Source of the DNA: Sapria himalayana
Lineage: Eukaryota > Streptophyta > Magnoliopsida > Malpighiales > Rafflesiaceae
DNA: 64,000 bases
Direction of reading: 5' to 3'
Assembly (NCBI GenBank): GCA_029783825.1
Contig: JAREIK010016214.1
Coordinates: 25,337-89,336, forward strand
Shown here: positions 12,760-24,982 of the stretch, one piece after another
How positions within the stretch are numbered: the stretch's first letter is position 1
How the letters are laid out: each line of letters opens with the position of its first letter
Notes under the pieces: generated by a model
What the model saw: the letters and a program-made list of their open reading frames with translations, nothing else
What the model was told of the DNA's origin: nothing
Databases searched by the model: none
Program-made: the position numbers and the translations under genes

Positions 12760-12794
12760 AATACTAAAGAAATTATCATAATTTCTTTAGTATT
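12760..12794. repeat. Perfect 16-bp inverted repeat with 3-nt loop
   Basis: The left arm 12760-12775 is AATACTAAAGAAATTA, the loop is TCA, and the right arm 12779-12794 is its exact reverse complement. The related family C copy at 3475 does not keep the hairpin, so it is a local feature. Confidence 0.9.
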
Positions 12795-12905
12795 TGGTCA
12801 ATATCATGTCTAGTTGTTAGATGAATGATAGATTAATATGAAAATGTTTGTATGCCCTCCTGGTATTTAAGGTAGTCATTATACTTGAACTATCACAATC
12901 AATTA
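12785..12905 (+). repeat. Dispersed repeat family C, copy 2
   Basis: Matches 3475-3600 in word order (TTTGGTCAATATCATG, GATGAATGATAGAT, TATGAAAATG, then a TAGTCATTAT-like end). Its left edge coincides with the hairpin at 12760-12794. Confidence 0.55.
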
Positions 12906-13027
12906 AGATCCCCACATAGTTATCCTTTTAGTATTTCAATACTAAACAAACATGTCATTAAAATTTTTATTATTTATCATCAACTTATTATTACCAATAG
13001 TCAATGCATAATCATTATTGTTAGAAT

Positions 13028-13050
13028 CCCCCCCCCTCTCTCTATATATA
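13028..13050 (+). repeat. C9 tract followed by CT and TA repeats
   Basis: Nine C (13028-13036), then TCTCTCTATATATA, read directly. Simple sequence only. Confidence 0.9.
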
Positions 13051-13499
13051 GTGATTCTGTTAAATGTAACATTAAATAGATTATACAGAATATAACACAA
13101 TATTAGCAGGAACAAGAAGAATATAACATAACTACAATACATATTAGTTTTAACATAGTTCATTAGTTATCCAATACAACTAGTTACATTAGTTTCAACA
13201 TAGTTCACTAGTAGTCCAATATGATTAACTCATCTATCAGAAAAGCACACAACACTTTCATATTTAGTAACCTAAAATATTCTAGTACATAATTGAGAGA
13301 TACAGAAAGAGAGAAGAAGAATAGAGCACACACTTTTAATTACGGATATAACATACATATATATATAACAATTAGGGTTCTACATAAAATATAAACAAGT
13401 TGGATCTTCAAAGCGAACAAGGTCATGGTCCAAAAAATTCCTTGGCCTAGTATCATATCGAGCATTTGAAAGTTAAATATACTCAATATAAAAAAATTA

Positions 13500-14345
13500 T
13501 TTTATTTTTTGATTTAGGTCCTCGAGTTTAGGTGATCCATATGATAGAGTGCTCTGGCCATTGAAAGATCATATAGTACCAACTCAATTTAATGGTCCAC
13601 GTATCTCTTGGGTGGTAACTTGTTTGAAAACATGATAGATATCTCAAAAATAGTCAAAAAGTTCCAAATTTATATATGCATCTGCTACTAGCCTCGAAAT
13701 TCTCATGAATCTTTAGGGTTACAAGACAATACTCCATTTTGTATCATACGTTTTGCTAATTATATTGATGATAATATTCTTTGATGATTATCTATTACTT
13801 CATGTTATCAAGATAATATATTGTTAAATAAGATCTAAGATATATATACAATCAATAATTGATACTAAGAATATATTATTTGATCTAGAAAATTCAATCC
13901 AAGTATTAAGTCTTAATCATACAAGGGAATCACTTCAATTATTTTTTCCCTTCTAATCTTTCAATAGGACCTCCATGTTTGATATGATGACAATTATTAA
14001 AATTTATTTAAAATTTACTATCTTGATCTAACTAATACCTTTGGTTATATTAAGATATAATTTCTTCATTATTTTTTGAGAATAAAAAGATTGAATGCAC
14101 CTATATCCATTAATGCTTTTGCATTATGGCCAATAATGGTGAAATTTATCAACATATAGCATCTTTGAATGCACACTTTTTACTTTGAATTGAACTCAAA
14201 AAAATTGAATTCTATTTAATAATAATAAGTTTTTATACAACCACAAATCATATGTGACCCCATCACAAAGAAAAAATGCTAATGGAATTCTTTTATTTTC
14301 ACCCTCCATTGATGACTTTTTCCTTGTCAACGAAAAATTATCCCT
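13500..14345 (-). pseudogene. Ty3/gypsy zinc knuckle, protease and RT N-terminus fragment
   Basis: The minus strand gives, in order, FLCDGVTYD-like sequence at about 14255-14280 (remnant of the C-x2-C-x-G/D-x-H-x4-C knuckle), then IIGHNAKALMDIGAFNLFI at about 14090-14145. The latter is a retroviral-type aspartic protease core in which the usual D-T/S-G-A reads D-I-G-A. At 13545-13640 comes FSNKLPPKRYVDH followed by IELV and, after a gap, a YRMD-like YHMD. That is the standard start of a gypsy RT (LPP-x-R-x-VDH-x-IEL). Homology stops near 13500, before the RT catalytic core. The style matches Tekay/Del chromoviruses, as does the gag at 22.3-23.3 kb on the same strand. Several stops are present. 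Confidence 0.65.
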
Positions 14346-14656
14346 TGCCACTTATTATGATTTGTCATGTTCTTTTATTTACTCTTAGAAAAATTTAGGT
14401 TATCCACCTTCATAAAATTTATCAAGGATTTAGTTGCCAATATTTCATGAGTGAATTTTTAGATGCCTCCCCTTTATGTTATTCTTGCATTGTGATTGAT
14501 ATTCAAATTATCATCTATTCTTGTGTATTTTGATGGTTGATAATGATGTGTATATGTTAGAAAAGTGTTAATATGTATCAATTTCATGATTCTTGCTATT
14601 TTAAAGAGTTTTAATGAATATTTATGAAATCAATGAGTTTTTGGAGATATTTAGCA

Positions 14657-17565
14657 GATGTGATTGATCATAGTGTTTCATATAGTTTTAGTGTTCATTC
14701 TTGGCTAAAACTCTACCTAATTGGTTTAGAGTAATTCTTGCATACCATAACCTTAATAACTCGTTAGGATAATCTGTATAATATATGACATATTCTTAAT
14801 TATTGAAATATTATCATAGAGTCATAACCATACTTAAATTGGAAAATATAAATAGTTGTGATATTAATTCTCCATTATAGCAATTAAGTACCCCACTAAT
14901 ACTCAATATCATGGTCAATTTCATATTACAATTTCTTTATTTTTATATGACTGGATAGTCTCAAGTCAAAGTCATGATAGTTGACTTTTGAGGTATAGAA
15001 AATTATAGAGCCATAACTACTCATTCCAAAGCTATATTGATTATTTAAAGCCATGACTTTTTGAACACTAATTGTTATAGAGGACATTCGACATTACTTG
15101 TGTACTATCATTTTTAAGGCCGTGACTCTTGTCATCAACAATAATATATCCACAACTTATATGTGCAAACTTAGTGCTGATGTTGTGGCATCCTAACAGT
15201 GTCATAGCAATATGTTATATGAGAAAAGAAAATATTAGTACAATATTCACTAATAGTATCATGGACACTTTAGAAATTTGAATGGTTTCTTTTGCTCTAT
15301 GTCCATTTCCTCATGCCATAGCCACAACCAATAGATAAAAGACCTTCTTTGTGACTAAATACATATAAAAGAAATCATTCATCATTCTTGTGACTAAATA
15401 CATATAAAAGAAATCATTCATCATTCATGTGACTAAATACATATCAAGAAATAACATTTTCAAATGTCATGACCTCCACATAATACCATGGCTATATAAC
15501 AATATAAGAAATTATCTTTACTCTATGGCTACTTCATAGTATTGTGGCCCTATATGGACTACAAATGGAAAAAAGTATGAAGTTTATTTTTATGGCCATA
15601 ATACTTCATAGTATTATGGCCCTATATGGACTACTTCATAGATGTGATTGATATTTAACAGAGTGTCTCATATAGTTTTAGTGTTCATCCTTGGTTAAAA
15701 CTCTACCCAATTGGTTTAGAGTAATTCTTGCATACCATAACCTTAATAACTCGTTAGGATAATCTGTATAATATATGACATATTCTTAATTATTGAAATA
15801 TTATCATAGAGTCATAACCATACTTAAATTGGAAAATATAAATAGTTGTGATATTAATTCTCCATTATAGCAATTAAGTACCCCACTAATACTCAATATC
15901 ATGGTCAATTTCATATTACAATTTCTTTATTTTTATATGACTGGATAGTCTCAAGTCAAAGTCATGATAGTTGACTTTTGAGGTATAGAAAATTATAGAG
16001 CCATAACTACTCATTCCAAAGCTATATTGATTATTTAAAGCCATGACTTTTTGAACACTAATTGTTATAGAGGACATTCGACATTACTCGTGTACTATCA
16101 TTTTTAAGGCTGTGACTCTTGTCATCAATAATAATATATCCACAACTTATATGTGCAAACTTAGTGCTGATGTTGTGGCATCCTAACAGTGTCATAGCAA
16201 TATGTTATATGAGAAAAGAAAATATTAGTACAATATTCACTAATAGTATCATGGACACTTTAGAAATTTGAATGGTTTCTTTTGTTCTATGTCCATTTCC
16301 TCATGCCATAGCCACAACCAATAGATAAAAGACCTTCTTTGTGACTAAATACATATAAAAGAAATCATTCATCATTCTTTTGACTAAATACATATAAAAG
16401 AAATCATTCATCATTCATGTGACTAAATACATATCAAGAAATAACATTTTCAAATGTCATGACCTCCACATAATACCATGGCTATATAACAATATAAGAA
16501 ATTATCTTTACTCTATGGCTACTTCATAGTATTGTGGCCCTATATGGACTACAAATGGAAAAAAGTATGAAGTTTATTTTTATGGCCATAATACTTCATA
16601 GTATTATGGCCCTATATGGACTACTTCATAGATGTGATTGATATTTAACAGAGTGTCTCATATAGTTTTAGTGTTCATCCTTGGTTAAAACTCTACCCAA
16701 TTGGTTTAGAGTAATTCTTGCATACCATAACCTTAATAACTCGTTAGGATAATCTGTATAATATATGACATATTCTTAATTATTGAAATATTATCATAGA
16801 GTCATAACCATACTTAAATTGGAAAATATAAATAGTTGTGATATTAATTCTCCATTATAGCAATTAAGTACCCCACTAATACTCAATATCATGGTCAATT
16901 TCATATTACAATTTCTTTATTTTTATATGACTGGATAGTCTCAAGTCAAAGTCATGATAGTTGACTTTTAAGGTATAGAAAATTATAGAGCCATAACTAC
17001 TCATTCCAAAGCTATATTGATTATTTAAAGCCATGACTTTTTGAACACTAATTGTTATAGAGGACATTCGACATTACTCGTGTACTATCATTTTTAAGGC
17101 TGTGACTCTTGTCATCAATAATAATATATCCACAACTTATATGTGCAAACTTAGTGCTGATGTTGTGGCATCCTAACAGTGTCATAGCAATATGTTATAT
17201 GAGAAAAGAAAATATTAGTACAATATTCACTAATAGTATCATGGACACTTTAGAAATTTGAATGGTTTCTTTTGCTCTATGTCCATTTCCTCATGCCATA
17301 GCCACAACCAATAGATAAAAGACCTTCTTTGTGACTAAATACATATAAAAGAAATCATTCATCATTCTTGTGACTAAATACATATAAAAGAAATCATTCA
17401 TCATTCATGTGACTAAATACATATCAAGAAATAACATTTTCAAATGTCATGACCTCCACATAATACCATGGCTATATAACAATATAAGAAATTATCTTTA
17501 CTCTATGGCTACTTCATAGTATTGTGGCCCTATATGGACTACAAATGGAAAAAAGTATGAAGTTT
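14657..17565 (+). repeat. 990-bp tandem repeat, about 2.9 copies
   Basis: Units start with GATGTGATTGAT at 14657, 15641 and 16631. The marker TTGGTTTAGAGTAATTCTTG sits at 14721, 15711 and 16701, giving a period of exactly 990 bp. Copies 2 and 3 differ from each other at only a few bases, and copy 1 differs slightly more (for example ATTACTTG against ATTACTCG). The third copy ends at about 17565, after AAAAAGTATGAAGTTT. Each unit contains a 39-bp subrepeat. A short partial repeat (TTCATAGTATT, GGCCCTATATGGACTAC) occurs at each unit end and could have seeded unequal exchange. Confidence 0.95.
15351..15440 (+). repeat. 39-bp subrepeat inside each 990-bp unit
   Basis: GTGACTAAATACATAT occurs at 15351, 15390 and 15429, a 39-bp period with 2.3 copies. 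It recurs in the other two units at about +990 and +1980. Confidence 0.9.
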
Positions 17566-17788
17566 TTGTCATTTTGAAGTGCCATAATTTTGTGTTATAG
17601 AGAGATTAGGTCCAAGTCTTTGTCATTGTTAGCACCATGACTTTATGTTGTAGAAATATCAAGATATTGAATAGAGTAACATTCATTTTCTAAATTCAAG
17701 GCCTCAATCTGAAGAGATAAAAGCCAAAATTATGAATTTTATTTAAAATTCATGATTTCCTACTTAGAATAATGCAAGGTTGCCCAAG

Positions 17789-17796
17789 TATAAAAG
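17789..17796 (+). promoter_or_regulatory. TATA box of family A LTR
   Basis: TATAAAAG in the context CCCAAGTATAAAAGTG, followed about 40 bp later by a CT-rich stretch. The same CAAGTATAAAAGT block sits at the equivalent place in the LTR at 24441 and, inverted, at 50817-50824. Conservation among diverged copies supports a real LTR promoter; activity is not known. Confidence 0.65.
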
Positions 17797-19139
17797 TGAA
17801 ATTTAGAGAATTTCTTAAATTATTCTAATTTTTCTCATTCTCTCTCATGCTACAAGCAAAATCATAACAACTACAAACCCTAGGGGTGAATTTTGCACTC
17901 TATAGGGTTCTACAAGCAAGAAAGGGATGCATGATTTATGTCAATCCCTAAAGTTGGGTTGCACAGATCTCAAGCCCATCTCAATTAGGGATATATTCAG
18001 AAATTTATACGAAACTATTGTGGTCATAGGTGTTTGTAATTTGAATTTTATGATATAATTAGTTTGAATTATGAATGTATTAATGGTTTTATTTATTTTA
18101 TGTATGTATATTGATGATAATGACTAAATAAATCTTGAATGAGAATTTTGACTATTAGTAGGTTTGTGTGAAATTGTCATGATAGATGGTGATAGGCTAA
18201 CCATGAGGCTAACACATGCTTTTATCTTGAGTATATTATGATGCTAAATGTACAATTACTTTTATATGTCAATCCATAAAATTCATCTTAAAGGAATATA
18301 GTTATTGATTAAGATAAATATTATATAGAATATTCTCCAAAAAAATATATCTTCAATGTGAGAGTTGCATCACTACTAGTGAGGATGATGAGTTGAAATC
18401 CTTGGGATATGCATGAGTATATTATGACTCATAATATTGTGATATCCCTTATGAACTATCACCACATTGTGAGTCTCTAGATAGTTCCCACAAGTGAATC
18501 TTGAGATTATAATACATTAATTATGATTGGATGCAAATTATGATGGTAAAAATATAAATACTTATCAACTATATAGATCATTGGTCTTTATGATAATGAT
18601 GATTAGAGACTATAAGTGTGTTTCCAAAGAAACCATCAAGAGTAGTTAATGAAACTGCCTAAAATGTATGAGATTGTGATTAATTCTTACACATAAATAA
18701 ATTATTATCATGATGGTGACATATATGCAAGACTGCTACGAGGAGACCACTAGTTAGAAGAGTTCAATAGTGAAAACCACCTTGTATGCCATTAGGGTGA
18801 GGGGTCATTACAAAATATCATAACCTTTGTTATGTGTCCACCATTATATATGTTGAGAAACTTAATTGTATCACATAGACAAATTAATTAACCATTGACT
18901 TAAGATTTGTTCAATAATCTGAGTATCTATTTTAGTGAAAATAGGTTATCTCATTATTGTGTAACTAAAATACTAATACAATTTCTAAATGTTTGATATC
19001 TAGATAAATGTCTATTATACTAATTTTATGACCCTTGGACTTATGAATCTTAGTTGATAAAATACTCTCATCATCAAATTGCTGAGACATCAGCTAACTA
19101 ATTAAATTAGATAGAGTAATAAAATCACAACAAATATTT

Positions 19140-19158
19140 TGACACCATTACTAGGTAC
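19140..19158 (+). other. Decayed retroelement primer-binding site (Athila type)
   Basis: TGACACCATTACTAGGTAC aligns with the Athila-type site TGGCGCCGTTGCCGGGGAC. Nearly all differences are G-to-A or C-to-T, including every CpG position, as expected from deamination of methylated cytosine. It directly follows the LTR end and a short AATATTT spacer, as in Athila elements. Confidence 0.65.
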
Positions 19159-19529
19159 TATTTAGTTTAGTTAGTCAAAGTAAAGTTACTTAATTATTAA
19201 TGTAAAAAGATAACTTGGGCCTTTGTATAAATATCAAACAAATAATGATGACAATTTGAAGAGAATGAGTAGGAAGGATCAAGCAAAACCCCCATGGAAG
19301 AGCTTGATGGTAACGAAGGTAGACATGGAGAACTTAAAGATTTGATTTTGATAAATTTTAGAGCAAAGCCATGACTAAAGAAATGAGAGCCATAGTAAAT
19401 CTAAAAGCGATGACACTTAATAGATATTATTTGATATATAGGGTCGTGGCTTTCAAAGTAGCCATGAATTTGGATGCACAACTACCAACAGATTGGGAAA
19501 ACCCATGAGCTAATTTTGAATGCATTTCC

Positions 19530-21110
19530 CAATCACCATCATCATGCTTTTCTAGGAAAAAAATAAGTTAAAGCCCAATATTATTTCATCATTGATAATA
19601 GAGAATATAAAGACCTAAAATGTGAATCTCATAAAAAATTATAAAACTGGTTTGGCATGGTTCACTAGACAATATAAAAAGGATTAGTCTATTAGTATGC
19701 ATGCATAAAATCTATTTAGAGGAATATATGAGGCTAATGATTGCACCTTTGTGATGGCTAAATCGCATTATGTAAGTCATAGTTAAAAAAAAAAGATTAT
19801 TAAATGGTGAAACACATGTATTATTTAAAAAATATCTAATAGCCCATGAGTGAGTCTCATTCATTGATAAAATATTGGACATGATTTCTTTCTATTCTTA
19901 TTATTACTTTCTAGATGGGTATTTTGGTACAATCAAATTAAGATATATCTTGTAAACTAAGAGAAAATAATATTTACCTACCCATTTGAACCTCATCTTT
20001 TAGAAGAATACTATTTGGATTATGTAATACACCTATTATGTTTCAAAGATGCGTGAATGCAATTTTTATCAATCTTAACGAAGAAATTATAGAGATATTC
20101 ATGGAAAATTTTTTAGTTTGTTGATATTCTTTTAAAGAATATTTACATAATTTAGTAGTTGTATTAAATATATGTAAAAAAAATAATGTTATCTTAAATT
20201 TGGAAAAAATAGCATTTCATACTTAACTAGATAATAGTATTGGGATCTTCAGTGTTAGTTAGAGATTCAGATACTAATAATGCAAAAGTATTTATCATGA
20301 AAATTTTACCATACCCTACTATCATAAAAGGGGCGAGAGGTTTTTTTAGACGTGTGCTTTCATAGGACATTCATTCATAATTTTTCAAAATAGCTAAACT
20401 ATTATTTAAATAAATGGAAAAGGATGGTTTTAACTTTGATCATGAATGTATAAAAGTATTTGAATAACTAAAAAAATTGCATTGAAATTCAAATCTTGAT
20501 TTTGAAAAACTATTTCTCATTATTTTCGATGTGAATGCACATGCCTTAAAAGCAATGTTTGGAAATAAGTGAGATAGAATTTTTAGAATGATCGATCTCT
20601 TATGCAAGTTGTATATTAAATGAATCCCAAGGGAATTATGCAATTATGAAGAAATAATTATTGGTTGTGGTTTTTTCTTTTGACAAATTCTGACCATAGA
20701 TATTTGGAGTAAACGTGGTTGGTTATCTATATAGATTATGTAGTGGCGTGATATTTAATGATAAAAAAATTAAGCTAAACCCATGCTGATAAGGTGGATA
20801 CTACAACTCTAATAATTATATATTTAAAAAAGGGGAGTGAAAATATGATAACTAATCATTTATCATAATTAAAATATAAAGATGCCAAAATAAAAAAAAA
20901 ACTAAAATTTCAAAAAAATTTTCGGATGAGCACATTTTGAAAGTCGAAACTCGACTTCTTTAGTATGCTACTTTTTCCAATTATTTAGCATGCAGTATTT
21001 TAGCTCCATTTTTCACATCACATAAAGAAAATTCTTTATGATATGAAATTTTATTTTTGGAATGATCCATTATTACTTAAAATATATATTAGTCAGATTA
21101 GAGAGAAAAG
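19530..21110 (+). pseudogene. Athila-type gypsy RT and RNase H remnant
   Basis: Plus-strand frames give an Athila/Tat pol in the right order. AFLGKK at about 19550 corresponds to the AFLGEN segment before RT. CMHKIYLEE at about 19700 follows, then FLDGYFG near 19905. FGLCNTPIMFQRC is at 20014-20052, then YLHNLVVVLNICKKNNVILN near 20145-20205. In RNase H, VKVI-like sequence and FDHECIKVFE come first, then FDVNAHALKAMFG near 20527-20565 and NYEEIIIGC near 20645. A KGSENMITNHLS motif lies at 20832-20866 and FYFWNDPLLLKIY at about 21050-21090, the linker leading to integrase. The catalytic FMDD box is damaged (FVDIL-like) and stops are frequent. Only about 0.4 kb separates the PBS from RT, so gag and protease are mostly deleted, and integrase is absent. 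Confidence 0.8.
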
Positions 21111-21479
21111 TAAATATCATGTCCATTCTTAGTGTCATGAAATTTGTACTCTAATGGAGATCTGAATAGATATCATTGTTGCTATTTTAATTATGGGTCA
21201 TGACTTCCATCTTAAAATATCACACAGATCCCCAAAGTATAAAAGCTATACATAAAGAAAAAAAAGAGGAGAGAAGGGGAACATGACATGCACTCTAAGA
21301 ATCCTAGGTGACACAAATTCAACCCCAACATAAGGGTAAATCCAAAGAAAATAACAAGCAACTTTGATATAATTAGAATTTTGTAGTTATAAAATTTGCT
21401 TGCATTCATTGGCACTCCTAAATATATGAGATGTTTTTCAACACACCTTCCATGATTCTCATACCCCAAATATACTAAA
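21111..21479. other. Unassigned AT-rich stretch
   Basis: Contains GTCATGACTT words typical of the family A U3 near 21200. It probably contains the junction between the truncated pol and the next LTR fragment, but no boundary could be fixed. Confidence 0.35.
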
Positions 21480-22240
21480 TTGAATTCTAGCGTTGGTAAT
21501 GTAATTATATCGTGATGGCTTATTAATCTAATGAGTTTATATTTGTATTTATGTTGTATTTGGTTATGAATGAAAGTGGATGAAATTTAGAACTAAAAGT
21601 TAGTGTTTTTATGAATATATCAATTTATGCTGACCATGGTGAATCATGATAGGTAAACTACATGATGCACTCATGTGATTTGATAAGAATGAAATGATAT
21701 CACTTCTAATCCTAACATATGAGATAAACTAATATGTGAAAACCTAATATTGAGATATATTTAATCATTTTGAGTAAGATGCTAATGAAGCCAAAAGCAA
21801 AAATATATTAAAAACTGATACATTATATACTATCTAGAAGAACTAACCATTGAGTAATGTGTGAGTCAAGTATAATATCTTACATAGGAAGTTTTCCATA
21901 GCATGGGAGTCATACGTCAGTTGTGAAATATGGTGATAGGCTTGTCACAAGGTATACACAAGTATGATAGACTCATATGATGCTGATAGCACTATAAATA
22001 ATTTATATTTATATGATACTCATAGGTAAGATTCATGAGAAGATATATATTTATTTATGATGAGTATGATGCTTATGATGCTGAAATACAAATATACTTA
22101 GCACCACATTATCTCATATCATTAAGACAAATAGGAGTTGGAGAAAAAAGTACATACTTGAAGTAATACTCAAGGCTAGTCGATATATTACCTAAATTGA
22201 TGTATATGTGCAAATGACATGTACACAAAAAGATATGTTA
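21480..22240 (+). mobile_element. Family A LTR, U5 fragment
   Basis: Shares word order with 18000-18800 and 42750-43450: GGTTATGAATG, a GATAGGCT region, then CTCATAGGTAAGATTCATGAG. Ends where Tekay-type gag sequence begins near 22250. Confidence 0.5.
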
Positions 22241-22269
22241 CTTTGGTGTTGAAAAAAATCACATATGTG

Positions 22270-23345
22270 CATGTCTGGACCGCTATCCTATTTGTTAGTA
22301 GAGGTCACACTTGATCATTCTATAGCACTATAATACTTAGGCCCATTCTATCTCCCAACTTTAGTATAACTACCTTAGAATAGTGGCTTGACTTGAGATG
22401 AGTCACCCTTTTATAAATTCATGAGTGACTCTACTTCTACCATAATAGTGGCCAAGTCTTGGATATCTCTTCTCATCAACTCTTTCTTAGACAAGTTGTC
22501 CATAAAATTGAAGAGTAATTTCTTATCTCATGTTAGGAGCATAAAGCATTAGTGAAAATTTTCCTTAACATTTTCATGAATTAATCTAATGTGTTTGAGA
22601 TGCTTTTGTCTTTGTATGTTCCATATATATAAAGTCTTAAGAATAGAATTGCTTCTTGATCTCTTTCTTGAAGTGGACCCAAGTATATATTGTGCACATT
22701 TCTCCTTTCTATTTCCATAAATTTTCTATGCTACCATAGCATTACATTACCAGTGAAAAAAGGATAGTTCTACATATCCTTATTACCTCAACAATTAGTT
22801 AAATTGTCTCATAGAACCTTTCCATGTGTCATAAATAGTTGTCTTACTCTCTGGCATACCATTGCCCCCAAAGGTGTGAGGGTTTGGCACCTTCACCCAT
22901 GGTGCCTCATGGGTGGCCATCACTCGAGTTAATAATGTTGCCTTATAAAATACAGCCTCTTATCTTAATTCCTCTTCCATTTTTTTTAGGAATTCCACCA
23001 CCGACTCTAAGCTAGTTAAGCTTATCTACGACCCTCATGAATTCCTCATATGATACCATCAGAACTAATGAGCTTTTCATTCTCTCTTAAAAGTCTTGGA
23101 TATGTACTTTGAGATCATACATAGCCTTTATGATTTGCTCCATGAGATCTATTCCCTCTTTGGTGTCTCCAATGAAAATCACTAACTTGGTCGCCCGACC
23201 ATCCAACCTTATAAGATGATCACATGACCCATCCTTCTTTTCATTATCCATGGAGGGAGCGTCAAGGTCTTTTCCTCAAGCTTTTTGGAGATTTTCTCCA
23301 TATGAGAGCTTACTATTGTTTCTTTTGAGACTTCACACCCATAAT
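22270..23345 (-). pseudogene. Tekay/Del-type gypsy gag remnant
   Basis: Minus-strand reading gives MEKISKKLEEKT near 23270-23310, then a coiled-coil N-terminus (TKEGIDLMEQIIKAMYDLK near 23110-23170), SYEEFMRVVDKL near 23025-23060, and KVPNPHTFGGNGMPES at 22853-22900. The last matches the KVPEPKPFGGARNAKE start of the Retrotrans_gag domain. The core continues with a WHRK-like segment, FKKEIKKQFY at 22642-22675 and a MLYAPNM-like segment near 22525, ending in a RVTHEF-like tail near 22430. This is the capsid-like protein of a chromovirus. Frameshifts lie between most blocks. It sits in the correct order behind the PBS and LTR fragment to its right (5' side). Protease and RT are missing here; similar pieces lie at 13.5-14.3 kb. 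Confidence 0.75.
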
Positions 23346-23346
23346 C

Positions 23347-23372
23347 TTAACATGTATTTGATATCAACCATC
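23347..23372 (-). other. Decayed initiator-Met primer-binding site
   Basis: On the minus strand GTTGATATCAAATACATGTT matches TTGGTATCAGAGCCATGTT, the tRNA-iMet site common in plant Tekay and copia elements, with mainly G-to-A changes. It lies between the LTR fragment on the right and gag on the left, as expected for a minus-strand element. Confidence 0.55.
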
Positions 23373-23374
23373 AT

Positions 23375-23815
23375 AGACTTGGTTTTTTCTATTAAATGTA
23401 CATGGAATACTTAAGCAACTCACCCCTTGGATATTACTAAATCAGCCACTTGCATGCCTTACACGTGATACTCTACTTTCATAAATAATTTAGGAATAAG
23501 AGAAATCCATAAAAAAACTAGAATGAAGAAGACTTCATATTCAAGAATGTTTATAACTTGGTGATTTAAAAATGATGTCATATCCTATGTTATACATACC
23601 AATGGAAATGTCCAGAACTTGGGATGGTTCTAGACAACAAAAAAAAACTAGAGCCTTTGAATGTTCTAGATATAGCACTCTTTTAGAACCTTCTAAACTT
23701 TGTTAGGAAAAGGATGTCTCTCTATATATCTAGAAACTTCTCACCTACCTATATAAATCTCCTAAGAGTTATTTGCCTTAATTTGATTGAGAGAGGGGCC
23801 TTCCCTAAGTGCTAA
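23375..23815 (-). mobile_element. Partial 5' LTR of the Tekay-type element
   Basis: The sequence is unlike family A. On the minus strand it has a TATA-like GGAGATTTATATAGG (about 23752-23766) and then repeated TCTAGAA words (GTTCTAGACAAC, TTCTAGATATAG, TCTAGAAACTTC on the plus strand). It runs to the PBS. The right end is lost at the junction with family A near 23815. Confidence 0.5.
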
Positions 23816-24440
23816 TATGTCACATGACTCTTTATAAAATTATGATTTTTGAGCTATATAAAATTAAATTTCCATAAGAATTCATTCCAAAGTAATGGAA
23901 ATTATTCAAAGAAATAACTTTTGGGTTAATAAATATTAACAAGGACATAACTCGAATATGACTATTTCTAAGATCATGACTCTTATCCTCAAAAGAATGC
24001 ATGATTGCAACTATACCTACAAGATAGGTACAATGACCATTGCCAGTACCTAGCACCATAGTCACATACATATCAAGAAAGATAAATGACCAATGTTGTA
24101 GCCTCTACGTTGAACAATGACTATATAATAATATTGGAAGTCATCTCCACCATGCAGCAACTTCATAGTGCCATAGCCATATATAGATTACAAACAATGA
24201 AGGCACGTAGACCATGACAATTTCATAGTAGTGTACTTTTTGTTATAGAAAGATTAGGCACAAGTCATAATTATTTCCAATGCCTTGACCTTAATTAAAT
24301 CTCAAAAAGATCAATATGTCGAATAGAGTTGCATCTATTTTTTAGAGTCATGACCTTAAGCTAATGAAATGAAGGTTGGAGTGATGAATTTCATCTGAAA
24401 GTGATGATTTCCTAGTTAAAATAATATGATGCTGCTCAAG

Positions 24441-24448
24441 TATAAAAG
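24441..24448 (+). promoter_or_regulatory. TATA box of family A LTR
   Basis: TATAAAAG, positionally equivalent to 17789-17796, with a CT-rich leader (TTCCTTCTCTCTCATG) about 40 bp downstream. Confidence 0.6.
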
Positions 24449-24982
24449 TAGAACTCAGAGAACTTTGTGAAAGTTCCCACTTCTTTTCCTTCTCTCTCAT
24501 GAAACAAATAAAAGCCTTAAAAACCACAAACATTATAAGTAAATTTCATACTCCCTAGGGATTTTACAAGGAAGCAAGAAATACAATAATTATATCAATC
24601 TTTTGAGTTGAGAGGTGTGGCTCTCAAACCCTCTCCTTTATAAATAAATCCAAGAATTCGTATGAAATTATCATGATCTAAGGTTAGTATGATTTAAATT
24701 ATGTGATGTAATTGATTTGAATGCTTGATGTATTTATAATTTGATTATATTTTAGTTTATAAATTTTGAACGATGATGACTAAATAGAATTTAAAATAAG
24801 TTTCGACTAAGTGGATTTGTTCGAGATTATTATGATAGATAATGATAAATAAGCTATAAGACTCACGTGTGTATATGATAAGAAGATAGTGATAGCCCTT
24901 CCAAGTATGATGTAGGATATGAACTTATATGTTGAACCCCAGGGTTTTAGTAAGTTAATCATTATGATTATAATGAGTATGA

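Larger units (their letters stand above)
14657..19132 (+). mobile_element. Athila-type 5' LTR (family A) with triplicated U3
   Basis: The right edge is set by the terminal CACAACA just before a primer-binding site. The left edge is set by comparison with the minus-strand LTR at 49.4-52.2 kb, whose 5' end, CAAGAATGAACAC and ACTATATG on that strand, matches the reverse complement of 14660-14700. Counting U3 once, the LTR is about 2.5 kb. Here it is 4.5 kb because U3 occurs nearly three times. The order is U3 repeats, TATA box (17789), R/U5 with CT-rich leader (17820-17860) and a long AT-rich U5. It belongs to the retroelement with RT at 19.5-21.1 kb. Confidence 0.7.

Noticed and set aside
15351..15440. 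CRISPR-like array
   Set aside because: The 39-bp units are contiguous without spacers, and the context is a plant LTR.
14657..17565. Centromeric or subtelomeric satellite
   Set aside because: Only three units, and the unit coincides with the U3 of an LTR whose R/U5 and PBS follow directly.
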